A stretch of DNA of 64,000 nt from Lactarius indigo (GCA_025766275.1 JAFKAC010000009.1:434001-498000); one strand, 5' to 3'. Counted from the first letter of the stretch, positions 11,235-21,939 are shown. The notes: generated by a model from the sequence alone, not told the origin. Program-made: numbers and translations.

Positions 11235-11430
11235 CAGATGACACGGACAACGAGCACGTTGATGGCGCCTTTATCTGTATGGGTCCGCCGGGTGTCATCG
11301 ATGTCATCTCGCGACCAACAACGTATGGGTGTACGTGATAAACTCGATATAACTGATGACTTTATTCAGACGAGGACCAAGTAAAGAGCGGATCATCGCG
11401 TGTGCACATTGGACGCCATAGCGTTCCAGA
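11235..11430 (-). pseudogene. HOP2 5' fragment, relic 2
   Basis: Parallel to relic 1. GTTGATGGCGCCTTTATCTG matches the start of HOP2 exon 3, TATGGGTGTACGTGATAAAC matches the exon 2/intron region, and GGACGCCAT at 11411-11419 keeps the antisense start codon context. No frame remains. Confidence 0.72.
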
Positions 11431-11488
11431 AGAACAAATCGATCACCTTTCAATGTGAGCTTGCATATAGGCCATTATGCAAAGAGGT

Positions 11489-11495
11489 TGACTCA
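11489..11495. promoter_or_regulatory. TGACTCA site displaced from GST copy 3
   Basis: Same heptamer and context (AAAGAGGTTGACTCATTCCG) as before copies 2 and 4, but here 1084 bp from the start codon because an 839-bp element lies between it and the core promoter. Confidence 0.45.
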
Positions 11496-11587
11496 TTCCG
11501 TCCCTGCTGAATGGGAGACGCGGCCTCCGCCTTTGTTCATTACTCAGAACGGCTGGCCATGGGAGTCTCATCGGGTCACCTATCATC

Positions 11588-12426
11588 CTAGTGATTTCCC
11601 GGCCCTGGTTTTTAGGTCAGAAGCCAGCCTAAGCCACACATCAGAGGCCAGGCCAAGCTTGAGCCAAGGAGTGACCGAGAGTGGCCTCGGCTTTGAATTT
11701 GGTAAGCCATTCCCATGGCCTGTGGCGGATCTGGTGGGCCGTGCAGTTCAATACGTGATATGACCTCGCCAACTCGTTGATCCTTCCTGGCTGATGAAAA
11801 CCTAATTTCTAGTCACTTCCGCTCACCTGTTCTTGTCAGCACTTCCCCACACACTCCCACACACTGTGTAACTCTCCTTAAGCGTCGCTTTTCTGCATTC
11901 TTCACCGCTTTCCCGCCCCCCACCCATCCAAAAGTGCATTTTCCGATGTGTTCAAGTTTCAGCATTTCCCCCTTGTCCCTGTTTAGCTGATTCACTCTCG
12001 TTCCTCAGCACACTTTCCCTGGCATATAGCTCATGTATTTACAACATTACGACTGAATTTTCGAGTAATAGTACAGACTTCTTCCCTTGTGCTCCTCGGC
12101 ATGCAGCACTCGCACGCAGCCTTAGCAACTCAGGTGCAACGATTTACCGATAAAGATGGCCATTTGTGCGAAGTCTCGCATCGCGCGGGAGAGTGCGTGA
12201 CCGTTTCCGATCGCTTGCGACAACAAAGTACTTGTCTGACATACAGGCCATGGCTTGTGAGCCTGCCAGGCCGACAACATATGGGCCGTGGCTTGCGGGC
12301 CAACTGAGGCTTAAGCACCCAGAGGCTATGAGTAGTGGCCCAGGCTGCCAACTTTCTGGGCCTGAGCCTTCAAAAGCTAGGCCATTTCCAGGGCTTTTGG
12401 GCCAAGCTGGGCCGGAAAACCACTAG
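11588..12426. mobile_element. Non-autonomous DNA transposon with inverted ends
   Basis: 839 bp present only in this spacer; the flanking sequence continues as in spacers 1-2 and 3-4. The left end reads CTAGTGATTTCCCGGCCCTG and the right end, reverse-complemented, CTAGTGGTTTTCCGGCCCAG: 17 of 20 match. Candidate degenerate target repeats flank it (CTATCATC left, CCGTCATC right, 6 of 8). GGCC-rich subterminal words recur inside both ends. No transposase frame is present. End structure resembles hAT-type miniature elements, but assignment to a superfamily is a guess. Confidence 0.7.
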
Positions 12427-12572
12427 ACCGTCATCCAGATAGGCCAGATAGGTGATGACAAAGTAAAGCGAACCTGGAGCCCCACGGTGTTGTGATCTTT
12501 GGTATTTATGGGATTACATACGGCCTGTCTGTCCTCTAAAATTCTTCTCTGCCCAGTGCCTACACTCACACC

Positions 12573-13523
12573 ATGGCCACTCCAGATATAATCTTCTATA
12601 CTGCCAAAGTGAGCACGATACTCTTGCCCCTCTGTCCCAAGGCTAACTTCGTGAGTTCTCCAGGTCTGCCCATATGCTCAGCGGGTCCGTCCGGTTGGCT
12701 ATCTCCCACGAGTCCATATACTGACTCGGGCCGCTACAGGTGGAGATCGCGTTCCAAGAGGCGAAGGCTGACGTGACCAGGTACGAGATCGACCTTCAGA
12801 ATATGCCCGAATGGTATGTCTTGCGGGTCAACCCAACAGGCAAAGTCAGCCGTCCGTGCACATCTTTTCCCCCGCTACTATGACTTTTAACGCACGACGC
12901 TGCGCGACAGCTCCCATTCGTGGTGTACGGGAGCCCAAAGTCGGACCCTGAGAATCCGTCGCCAGAGTCTGCCAGGGTCGCCGAGTCACTCGTCCTGCTT
13001 GAGTTCGTCGCCGACCTGTACCCCGACTCAGGCCTGCTCCCGAAAGACCCCATCGAGCGCGCCCGCGTCCGATTCTTCATCGATGCCGTATCTACCAAGG
13101 TCTTCCCGCCCTCTGTGGCGTTCTTCTTTCGTGGGGAGTCACCGGACGCCTTTATCGCTGCGGTCGCCGAGATCCAGGAGCTGCTCCCGCCCGCGGCGCA
13201 ATTCGCCGTCGGGGATCACTTCACGATCGCGGACGCAGCGATCGCGCCGTTCATCGGTCGCTGGGAGCTGCAGCTCCGCAACGATGTCGGCAAGTTTGCG
13301 AAGGGGACCGGCTCGCGTGTGTATGAGGAGTTGTTCCGGAGCGAGCGCTTCGGACGGTTTCAGAAATACTATGCGAACATCACGAGTCGTGAGAGTTTCA
13401 AGAGTAGCTTTGACCCGGTATGTTTGCCATTTAGTCCCGCGCGTGGGGGCATGACTGACGATGTACGGGTTTGGCTAGGAGTACATATTGGCGACGACAA
13501 AGAACTTTTTGGCCCGGCAGTGA
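12573..13523 (+). CDS. Omega-class glutathione transferase, copy 3 (cysteine type)
   Basis: Five exons: 12573-12608, 12664-12684, 12740-12844, 12911-13417, 13479-13523; 237 residues. The 21-nt second exon reads VCPYAQR, giving the catalytic cysteine at residue 14 with proline after it, the classical omega motif for thiol transfer and deglutathionylation. Exon 4 opens with LPFVVYG rather than VPAVVYG; the cis-proline is kept. ES near residue 79 and FTIADAAIAPFIGRW in the helical domain are intact. C-terminus EYILATTKNFLARQ. It is closest to copy 2, sharing its C-domain wording, and is the intact member of that pair. Its upstream bZIP-like site has been moved away by a transposon. Confidence 0.92.
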
Positions 13524-14514
13524 AGGCGAAGTTGCTAGAGGGAGAAGTGTATTGTAGCTTAGTTAGGAGGGATCGTTACCGTACCGACACATTAGTTGAA
13601 CGAGACAGAACGAGACATTTGTGCAGAGGTTGAGCCGGAAATGGTGATATATTTCCGTTGTTGTTGAGTGCATGGCGTTAATTCGCAAGGTAGTTTGCGT
13701 CGCTCACTCCCCCAATCGATACTTTAGATTCTCTGTGTCCCTACTCTTCGTCTCAATTTTCTTATCGAGGACATGTCTGCCAGTGTCTTCCGACTGTCGC
13801 CACTACAAATTCGTCAGTGATTGCTACAGGTTCGCACCAGGCTCCGTTTTCTCGGCGTCTGGGCACCTTTTACTGCTCACGTCCAGCCTTTCTCTTCTCA
13901 GAGGTCAAAATTTTGTTATTCCACGGCAACAGTTCATTCACATAGCTTGGAGTTGTTAATTTCGACCACTTCCTTCACAGGTACATGTCTGATTGTCTGA
14001 ATGTACTCGACAGCGTATGTTTTGTCACTACTTCGCGGCCACTGGCATGAGGTAGTCCTGTCCTCGCAGTCGTTGAGTGAAGTATGTACTGAGGTTCTCC
14101 TATTCATCGTATGGTTGTCCCTTCTCAGAGGATGGTGGTTGAATGTGAGCTCTGCTATCACTGTTGCGTCGTCGTCGCGTGAGATCGCTGTCACGGTGCT
14201 TCCCCAACGTATTTTTTTTTTGCTACGCTTTGATAACGAAGTATGCGGCGGGCCGCTGTTTCGCACAGGGTGTCTACCAAGTTTGTCATAAATTGTGCGT
14301 GACAGATCTACAGTGACACCGACGGACGCAGCCACGACAAAGGCAAGGGAGAGCTAAGTCTAACCATGGCAAACCTCCTACGGTGGACGCAGCGACAGTT
14401 ACAACGGCGACTGCTGCAACCTAAGTTACTGCGACACATGTCCGCGTACGACCACCACCCGTTCATCTGTTCCAATCATAGAGCAATGGAGACTGCAGAC
14501 GACAAGAACAACGA

Positions 14515-14690
14515 GCACGTCGACAGCGCCATATGTGTATCTGTTCGGGCCTGCCGGTTGTCAGCTCGACGTATGGGTGCTCGTGACAAACTTGGTGTAA
14601 CCGATGACTTTATTCAGACGACGACCAAGTAAAGAGTGGATCATCACGTGATGATGTCAACATTAGACGCCATCGTAAACAGATCGATCA
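14515..14690 (-). pseudogene. HOP2 5' fragment, relic 3
   Basis: GTCGACAGCGCCATATGTG matches the start of HOP2 exon 3 (about 6537-6560), and CATTAGACGCCATCG at 14661-14675 keeps the antisense start codon context. A deletion has removed part of the exon 2 region. Non-coding relic. Confidence 0.72.
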
Positions 14691-14718
14691 CTATAAGTGC
14701 CATATTATGCGAAGAAGC

Positions 14719-14725
14719 TGACTCA
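14719..14725. promoter_or_regulatory. bZIP site TGACTCA upstream of GST copy 4
   Basis: TGACTCA in the context GAAGCTGACTCATCCC, 210 bp before the start codon, matching the site before copy 2. Confidence 0.5.
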
Positions 14726-14928
14726 TCCCATTGCCAGTCCCACCTTTGCTCGTTACTCAGCCACGACTGGCCACGGTCCCATCAGGTTAGGACTCGTCAT
14801 CTAGATAGGTGATGACAAAGTAAGCGAACCTGGAGCCCCACGGTGTTGTGATCTTTAGTATTTATGGGATGACATATGGCCTGTCTGTTCTCCCAAACTC
14901 TTCTCTTCCCACTGTCTACGCTCACATC

Positions 14929-15869
14929 ATGGCCACTCCAGACGTAATCTTTTATACTGCCAAAGTACGCACTGTACCCATACTCTTCCTCTGTCCCAAG
15001 TTGACTTTGTGACTCTCCAGGTCTGCCCATATGCTCAGCGGGTTCGTCTAGTTGGCTTTCTCCCACGAGTTGATATACTGACTCGGGCCGCTACAGGTGG
15101 AGCTCGCGTTCCAAGAGGTGAAGGCAGACGTGACCAGGTATCCGATCGACCTTTCGAACAAGCCCGAGTGGTACGCCTCGCGGGTCAACCCAGCAAGCAA
15201 GGTCAGACGTCCGCGCGCATCTCCCCCCGCTACTTATCCTGACGCTGTGTGATAGGTCCCAGCTGTGGTGTACGGGAGTCCAAAGTCTGACCCCGAGAAC
15301 CCATCCCCAGAGTCCGCCAGGGTCATCGAGTCGCTCGTCCTGCTTGAGTTCGTCGCAGATCTGTACCCGGACTCGGGCCTGCTTCCGAAAGACCCCGTCG
15401 AGCGCGCCCGCGTCCGGTTCTTCATCGATGCCGTATCTACCAAGGTCTTCCCGCCCTTCTTCGCATTTTCTTTCCGTGGCGAGTCGCCGGACGCCTTCAT
15501 CGCGGCGGTCGCCGAGATCCAGGAGCTGCTCCCGCCTGCTGCCCAATTCGCCGTTGGGAACCACTTCACGATCGCAGATGCTGCGCTCGCGCCGTTCCTC
15601 GGCCGCTGGGAACTGCTTCTCCGCAATGACCTCGGCAAGTTCGAGGAGGGAACCGGCCAGCGCGTGTACGATGAGCTTTTCAAGAGTGAGCGCTTTAGGC
15701 GGTTGCAGACGTACCATGCGAACATCTCGAGCCGCGAGAGCTTCAAGAACAGTTTTGATCCGGTACGTATACTATCAAGTCCCGTGCGTGGGGTATATGA
15801 CTGACCGTGCACGTGGTTGGCTAGGAGTACTTGGTGGCAATGGCAAAGAAGCGGCTAGGCCGCCAGTGA
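14929..15869 (+). CDS. Omega-class glutathione transferase, copy 4 (cysteine type)
   Basis: Five exons: 14929-14964, 15021-15041, 15097-15201, 15256-15762, 15825-15869; 237 residues, all splice phases 0. The 21-nt exon gives VCPYAQR with catalytic Cys14. Exon 3 differs slightly (TRYPIDLSNKPEWYASRVNPASK). VPAVVYG, the ES pair near residue 79 and FTIADAALAPFLGRW are intact. C-terminus EYLVAMAKKRLGRQ. The helical domain shares features with copy 5 (GNHFTIADAAL, LQ in place of FQ before the tail). Predicted to be an active, cytosolic, thiol-type omega GST. Confidence 0.92.
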
Positions 15870-16423
15870 AGGAGTTGTCGTAAGGAGAAAAGGTGTATCA
15901 TAGCTTGGAGGGGAACATTTCCTGTGCCGAAATATTCGCGAGATGAGTCAGAATTGGACATCTGTACAGATCTTGAGCGTGACTACCTTTTCCGTTGTTA
16001 AGCGGCGTAATTAGACGGAAGAAGTTCGAATCAGTTTCTGGGTGCTCATCCCCTACCAACAGTGCTAGATTTCCCATATCCTGCTCTTCGTCTCCGATGA
16101 CTCCTATCGAGGACGCTGCTTGTATTCCGAATGTCGTCGTCACAACTTGATACTTATTACTACGCGTTTGCGCCAGTCTGCGCGCCAGACATCGTTTTCT
16201 CGACATCCGGGCCTTTCGCCGCTCAGTCTCCTGTCCGATGTTTCTCTTCCCAGACCACAATAACTGGGGCCATGGGAGTCTCATGTTATCTCGCATCGAG
16301 ATAGAGATGCGATGAGTCCGGTGGCAAAGTAAGCAAACCTTTTCAAGCTAGTATGTATATATAGGATGGACATATGACCCGGCCTGCGCTCCAAAGCTCT
16401 TCTCTGCTGACTCCACTCACACC
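15870..16423. other. GST spacer 4-5
   Basis: Short spacer of 554 bp. It keeps part of the post-GST repeat, but the HOP2 relic and TGACTCA site are absent, suggesting deletion or a separate duplication event. TATA-like TATATATAGG lies at about 16354-16363, some 65 bp before the next start codon. Confidence 0.6.
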
Positions 16424-17377
16424 ATGTCCTCCCCAGATATAATATTTTATACCGCCAAAGTGCGCGTGATACTCTTGCTCCTCCACTGTCCAGGCTAACG
16501 TTGCGATCTGCAGGGCAGCCCATTTTCTCAACGGGTCGGTCCAGTTGGCCTTCTCCTGTGCCAGTGGGCCAATATGCTGACCCGTGCTGCTACAGGTAGA
16601 GATCGCGTTCCAAGAGGCAAAGGCAGACGTGACCAGATATGAGATCGACCTTCAGAACAAGCCCGAATGGTATGCCGAGCGGGTCAACCCAACAGGCAAG
16701 GTCAGCCCCTCCGTACACATATTTTTCCCCGACTACTATGACCTTTTAACGTGCGGCAGCTCCCATTTGTGGGTGTACGGGAAGCCCCAAGTCGGACCCT
16801 GAACACCCGTCACCAGAGTCAGCCAAGATAGCCGAGTCACTCGTCCTGCTCGAGTTCGTCGCGGACCTGTACCCCCGACTCGCGCCTGCTCCCGAAAGAC
16901 CCCGTCGAGCGCGCCCGCGTGCGGTCCTTCATCGACGCGGCCTCCACAAGGCTCCCCGCGCCCACCGCTGCGTTCTTCCATGACGGGTCGCCAGACGCCT
17001 TCATTGCAGCGCTCGCGGAGATCCAGGAGCTGCTCCCGCCTGCTGCCCAATTCGCCGTTGGGAACCACTTCACGATCGCAGATGCTGCACTCGCGCCGTT
17101 CCTCGGTCGCTGGGAGCTCCGCCTCCGCAATGACCTCGGCAGGTTTGAGGAGGGAACCGGCCTGCGCGTGTACGATGAGCTGTTCAAGAGTGAGCGGTTC
17201 GTGCGGTTGCAGAAATACTATGCGAACATCTCGAGCCGTGAGAGCTTTAAGAACAGTTTGGATTCGGTATGTTTACTATTTGGTTCCGTGCGTCGGGGTA
17301 CGACCGACTGACCGTAATTCGTGTTTGGCTAGGAGTACATATTGGCTATAGAAAAGAGGCGGTTAGGCCGCCAGTGA
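16424..17377 (+). pseudogene. Omega-class GST copy 5, frameshifted (serine type)
   Basis: All five exons are recognisable (16424-16459, 16514-16534, 16596-16700, 16760-17266, 17333-17377) with good splice sites. The motif exon reads GSPFSQR, serine at the catalytic place. Compared with copy 3, exon 4 has three single-base gains: in GTGGGTGTACGG (about 16771), in GGGAAGCCCC (about 16780) and in TACCCCCGACTC (about 16875). They sum to +3, so frame returns, but a TAG is read between the second and third. Each change is in or beside a short homopolymer, so either a recent pseudogene or assembly error is possible. Downstream of about 16880 the frame is clean to the end. Confidence 0.75.
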
Positions 17378-18556
17378 AGGCAAAGTTATTGCAAGGAGAA
17401 GAAGTTTAGAGGGAATGTTACTGTACTGTACTATACCGACAAATTTGTGCGGAGTTTGGGTTTGAGTCCGAAAGGGTGATATGCTTCCGTTGTTGCTGAA
17501 TACGGCAATAAAGCACCAGCTTCAGCCATACGGTACTCTTTCCTTAGCCTGACCATCCGATGCAGTCAAGGAAATCGTTGGTTTCCCGAGTGTCATCGTT
17601 GCAGCGACTACTACGCTTCACGATCATGAAGTCGCCCTGTGGCCTGTCCTCGCGGTAGTTAAGTGAGGGTACAAGTTTATTGACTTCTTGCCGTTCCTTG
17701 CGCGCCACGTTATATCGCAATGCTTATAAGTCAACTTGAACGGTTTTGTGCGTGGCAGATCTCATCAGCAAAACAAAATTCGACTAGCCGTGACTAGGGG
17801 AACTAGCTCCTACCATATATGGGTATCACTAGTCAGCACTGTCACGGCTAGTGCTCCTAGTAACGTTTTGTTTTCCTGATGCGGCCTGCATGTGACGCTG
17901 GCGAGTGCAGGTGAGACAATTGTAGCCACAGCAACTGCTGCAGTTGGCGCAGCGGCGGCGACGGCACCTCCAGCAACGGTTGCACTGGCGGCTGCCGCAA
18001 TGGCCAGTGTGGGACATCATGAATCTACTGGTACCGTATTGAATACACTTAGCAAACTCATGGTATATACGGGGAATGCCAGGGTGGAGGGAAAACTTGC
18101 GTCTGCCTTGTGTAGTGGGGTAATATCGCCTCGTCAACCCGCATGGTATCCACATGACACCGTGGTATGGTACTGAGAAACAAACAATGTACCCATGTGG
18201 GCCATCCCGCATCAAGGTTGGCTCTACCCGATTTAGTCAGTGCCGGATCTATGTATTACTGTAAACACACAGTGGGTGTCATTGGTTTGACGACGAAGCC
18301 CGATCTGTGCTCACATAAGTGTCATACAGTACAGTAGTACTACTGTATGCAAAGAAGTCGACCCGCAACGTAAGTGTGTGAAATACAGCATTCACATTAC
18401 ACACTCATCGGCTAACGTCGCCCGAGTCCGAGTCCGAGTAGTGTCCGAGTCATCGAGTGTTGAGACGGCGAACCTCCCCTGTACAGTACTACGGTATTGT
18501 GATCCCTGGTATATATGGGATGTAATGTTCTCAGGTCTGTACCAAACTTGGCCATC
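17378..18556. other. GST spacer 5-6
   Basis: 1.2 kb with a more diverged post-GST repeat, a fold-back repeat at 17763-17881 and no clear HOP2 relic apart from a short ACATAAGTG-like trace near 18313. The alanine-rich plus frame 17892-18176 is the same repeat that gives unrelated frames after other copies, so it is not a gene. TATATATGGGATG lies at about 18510, just before copy 6. Confidence 0.6.
17763..17881. repeat. 119-bp fold-back repeat (possible miniature transposon)
   Basis: The left arm CATCAGCAAAACAAAA is the inverted partner of the right arm CATCAGGAAAACAAAA (reverse strand), and the interiors also pair (ACTAGCCGTG on both arms). The structure could form a hairpin. It is absent from the other GST spacers. 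No clear target duplication. Confidence 0.6.
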
Positions 18557-19503
18557 ATGACATCCCCAGATATAATACTTTATACTGCCAAAGTGCGCAT
18601 CGTACTGTTGTTCCTTTCCTGCTCAGACTAACGTCGTGATCGGCAGGCCTCCCCATTTGCTCAGCGGGTTGGTCCAGTCGGCCTTATTCCGCAAGTCGAT
18701 GTGCTAACTGACGTTGCCACAGGTAGATATCGCATTCCAAGAAGCGAAAGCCGACGTGACCAGGTATTGGATCAACGTTCTGAACAAGCCCGAATGGTAC
18801 GCCTCGCGAGTCAACCCAGTAGGCCAGGTCAGAGATCTCCACGCGCTTCTTCCACGCTGCTTATCCTGATGCTTGATGCTGTGCAATAGGTCCCAGCTCT
18901 GGTGTACGGGAGCTCGAAGTCGGACCCTGAGAATCCGTCCCCAGAGTCTGCCAGGATCACCGAATCCCTCGTCTTGCTCGAGTTCGTCGCGGACCTGTAC
19001 CCCGACTCAGGCCTGCTCCCGAAAGACCCCGTCGAGCGCGCCCGCGTCCGGTTCTTCATCGACGCAGTATCGACCAAGATCCTCCCGCCTTTCTTAGCGT
19101 TCCTCTACCGCGGCGAGGCGCCGGATGCCTTCATCGCGGCGGTCGCCGATGTCCAGGAGTTGCTCCCGCCCACTGCCCAATTCGCCGTCGGGGACCACTT
19201 CACGATCGCGGACGCAGCGATTGCGCCGTTCCTCGGTCGCTGGGAACTGTATTTCCGTAATGACCTCGGCAAGTTTGAGGAAGGGGCCGGCCTGCGTGTG
19301 TACGAGGAATTGTTCCGGAGCGAGCGATTTAGGCGGTTTCAGAAGTACTTTGCGAATATCACGAGCCGTGAGAGCTTCAAGAACAGCTTTAATTCGGTGC
19401 GTGTGCTATTTGGTCCTATTAGTGGGGGATGTGACTGATCGTGTACGCGTTTGGCTAGGAGTGCGTGTCGGCAAGGGCAAAGATACGGTTCGCTCGGCAG
19501 TGA
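18557..19503 (+). CDS. Omega-class glutathione transferase, copy 6 (serine type)
   Basis: Five exons: 18557-18592, 18647-18667, 18723-18827, 18890-19396, 19459-19503; 237 residues. The 21-nt exon reads ASPFAQR, so serine replaces the catalytic cysteine while the proline stays. Exon 3 is the most diverged (TRYWINVLNKPEWYASRVNPVGQ). VPALVYG, the ES pair and FTIADAAIAPFLGRW are kept. C-terminus ECVSARAKIRFARQ. As with copy 1, a serine-type omega GST would favour glutathione conjugation or ligand binding over thiol transfer. Last gene of the array; a poly-T run follows at about 19549. Confidence 0.9.
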
Positions 19504-19866
19504 ACGGTAGTGGACACAAAGGTGAAGAAATAACTTGAAGGGAACGTTTTTTTTTTTGGATCCATTTTTGGACGATCACCCTATGTAGTGCTTCACTAGA
19601 ATGTCGTTTCCACCTTTAATCCTCATCCTAAGTCTCCTGGAAAGCGAGTTGAGTGAAATGCTTGCTGAACCGACACATCCCGGTTCACGGAGCGAGATAG
19701 CCCCAAAACCCCACAATATATTAATAGTAATAATAATAATAAGTCTGATAAGGGTTATCTCCCCAGTGATTCCCGGATCAACAGACCCAAAATTTGAGAC
19801 CCGGAATTGACTTTGTACTCGTTGTCGGCGTTGTAGACGGTCCACTGCGTATGTGCCTCAACTCGA

Positions 19867-21068
19867 ATGAGCTCTGATGCATCCAAGTTTCGAGCCGCGG
19901 ACCAAGTGATTCGCTCCGGCATCGCTGGCGGTGTTGCTGGTTGTGTCGTGTGTACACATTCCTTCTCTGGGGTTCCCAACAGGTCCCACTGACTCGACGT
20001 CCTCCAGGCAAAGACAGTCGTCGCCCCGCTTGACCGTGTCAAGATCCTCTTTCAAGCATCGAATCCTGAATACCACAAATACGCAGGTACACGTCGACGG
20101 ATGCACAGAGTTGACAATTTTTTAATGTCGGTATATGCGTTCACTAGGGACATGGAGTGGTGCTTTCCGCGCTGGGGCGCAGATATACAAAGAGTCTGGA
20201 ACCCTAGGGCTCTTTCAGGGTCACTCGGCAACGCTCTTGCGTATCTTCCCTTATGCAGCCATCAAATTCCTAGCGTACGACGAAGTGCATAATGTACGTC
20301 CCACCGTCGGTCCTTTCGCTCCCACCCCCTCTAACTGTTCTGCAGTTACTAATGCCGACTCACGCACAAGAAACAAACCTACGCCGATTCTCAGCTGGTG
20401 CCATATCTGGTGCGTGAACCGTCCTGCCTTGGGGTAGCACTCGACTTGAACCTCCACCAGGCACCATCTCCGTCTTTTTCACCTATCCCCTCGAACTACT
20501 GCGCGTGCGCATGGCATTCCACACCATTCACAGCTCCGCATCTGGGCGCCCCGTGCGACCGTCCTTCTTGCAGACGGCGCGCCTCATCTACTCCGAAGGC
20601 GCGCCCCTCAAATCGACCGGAGCGCCGATCACGCGCGACCTATTCCACACCCTCCCTCTCCTCAAGTTCTACCGCGGCTTCACAGTCAGCCTCGTCGGCA
20701 TCGTCCCCTACGCGGGCACTGCGTTCCTGACCTGGGGCTATCTGCGCGCCACCCTCGTCCCCGCTGGACCGGACGGCCGGCGCCCCCGCGCGACGCCCCT
20801 GGCGGATCTTGGCATTGGCGCTCTGTCGGGCGCCGTGGCGCAGACGGTCTCGTATCCATTCGAGGTCGTGCGTCGGCGCATGCAGGTTGGTGGGCTGACG
20901 GAGCCTGGGCGGTGGTTGCGTTGGGGAGAGACGGTGCGTGGGATATGGGCGCGGGGCGGGCCAAAGGGGTTCTTTGTCGGGCTGGGGATTGGATACCTCA
21001 AGATCGTACCGATGAACGCGGTGAGCTTTGCGGTTTGGCAGGGCATGAAAAGGCTATTAGATCTCTAG
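19867..21068 (+). CDS. LEU5: Mitochondrial carrier, Leu5/SLC25A16 type (coenzyme A transport)
   Basis: Five exons: 19867-19947, 20008-20086, 20148-20293, 20346-20409, 20461-21068; 325 residues, all phases consistent. Three carrier repeats are seen. Repeat 1 has the signature APLDRVK after GGVAGCVAKTVV, repeat 2 YPLELLRVRM after AGAISGTISVFF, and repeat 3 YPFEVVRRRM after SGAVAQTVS. The wording of the first and third signatures is that of the Leu5/Graves carrier group, which in yeast supports CoA accumulation in the mitochondrial matrix. Located in the inner membrane (family knowledge). The start was chosen as the first ATG in frame upstream of the first membrane segment; N-terminus short (about 16 residues before helix 1). 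A decayed copy lies at 26479-26955. Confidence 0.9.
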
Positions 21069-21262
21069 ATGAACGTCGGCATAATCGGTGTATACTCTTC
21101 ATTTTTTTTTGTCGCACTGCAGTTTTCCTTTTATTGGTCAGAAATTTAGAATAGAGTACAGTACCGCCACTGCGGGGTTAATGGTCGAATCGGGCTTGTG
21201 TCTCCCGAGTCCCGACTGCTGGTGTTACTCTGGTTTACCACCACCCGCGGTCAATTAACCAT

Positions 21263-21640
21263 CTCTGCTCGCTCCGTGGTCGCGTCCGGCGAGCAAATGA
21301 CGGCAACGGTGATGACGGTTTGTACGCGGAATGCGGCAGGATGCCCCGGCCCGCTTCGTCCGCGGATGCGTAAATTTGTTTGTCGCGGTTGACGTCACGT
21401 GGAGGCCGCGCTCATCGAGGAGGACGCAGCTGCGGTGATCGCACTCGTGCAGGAGCGCCGCACGGTACCAGTGCCACAGATCGAATGTGTACTGTTACTG
21501 CTGGAGCGCGGGGCGGGGTGCGACACCCGGGAGCGTGGAGGGCCGCGTGGTCACGTTTGCGAATCGAGTCCGAGTCAATGCGCTCGCGCTAGGCATGACG
21601 TGGTTGCCGCAATTTAAGGAGCGACAAGCAGAGGCAAGGG
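21263..21640 (+). pseudogene. 3' relic of the unknown gene found intact at 27212-28620
   Basis: From CTCTGCTCGCTCCGTGG onward this matches the last third of the intact gene (about 28190 to 28600): TCATCGAGGAGGACGCAGC, TGGAGCGCGGGGCGGGGT and TTGCCGCAATTTAAGGAGCG all have close partners there. The first two thirds are deleted; the junction follows ACCCGCGGTCAAT, which also occurs upstream of the intact gene at about 27150. Several indels break the frame. Homology continues into the 3' flank to about 21775. Confidence 0.85.
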
Positions 21641-21939
21641 CAGAGGTATCGGCACTGGACGCACTATCCCTCCCAGTGGCAGCAGTGGTGTCTGTTCTAA
21701 TTTATACACTAGCTGTTCTGCGCTACAGTAGAAGTTATTTTCGCGCAGTATGTTACCAGTTGACAGTAAAGTCCTCCCTCTTCCAAGAAAGATTTCCGTC
21801 AAGAAGCAAGGGCTTATCAATTGAATTCTGCCGTAACGTAGCTGACTGGTATTACTACAGAGTTATAAAGAAGGCTAGAAAAACGAGCCGCAGATATATA
21901 ACCGCCCTTTTATCGTCGTGTGCGCTCGTATTTGCCATC

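Larger units (their letters stand above)
10300..12572. other. GST spacer 2-3
   Basis: 2.3 kb, longer than other spacers because it holds an inserted element (11588-12426). Left part: the conserved post-GST repeat; middle (about 11230-11460): second HOP2 relic and promoter segment; right: element, then the proximal promoter and TATA-like TATTTATGG of copy 3 at about 12502. No gene seen. Confidence 0.7.
13524..14928. other. GST spacer 3-4 with HOP2 relic
   Basis: 1.4 kb with the same order as earlier spacers: post-GST repeat, HOP2 5' relic, TGACTCA site, core promoter. Open frames 13672-13959, 14001-14291 and 14366-14632 are repeat shadows without family features. Confidence 0.7.

Noticed and set aside
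17892..18176. Alanine-rich plus-strand frame that looks like a membrane protein
   Set aside because: The same spacer repeat gives different, interrupted frames after GST copies 1-3, so there is no protein-level conservation.
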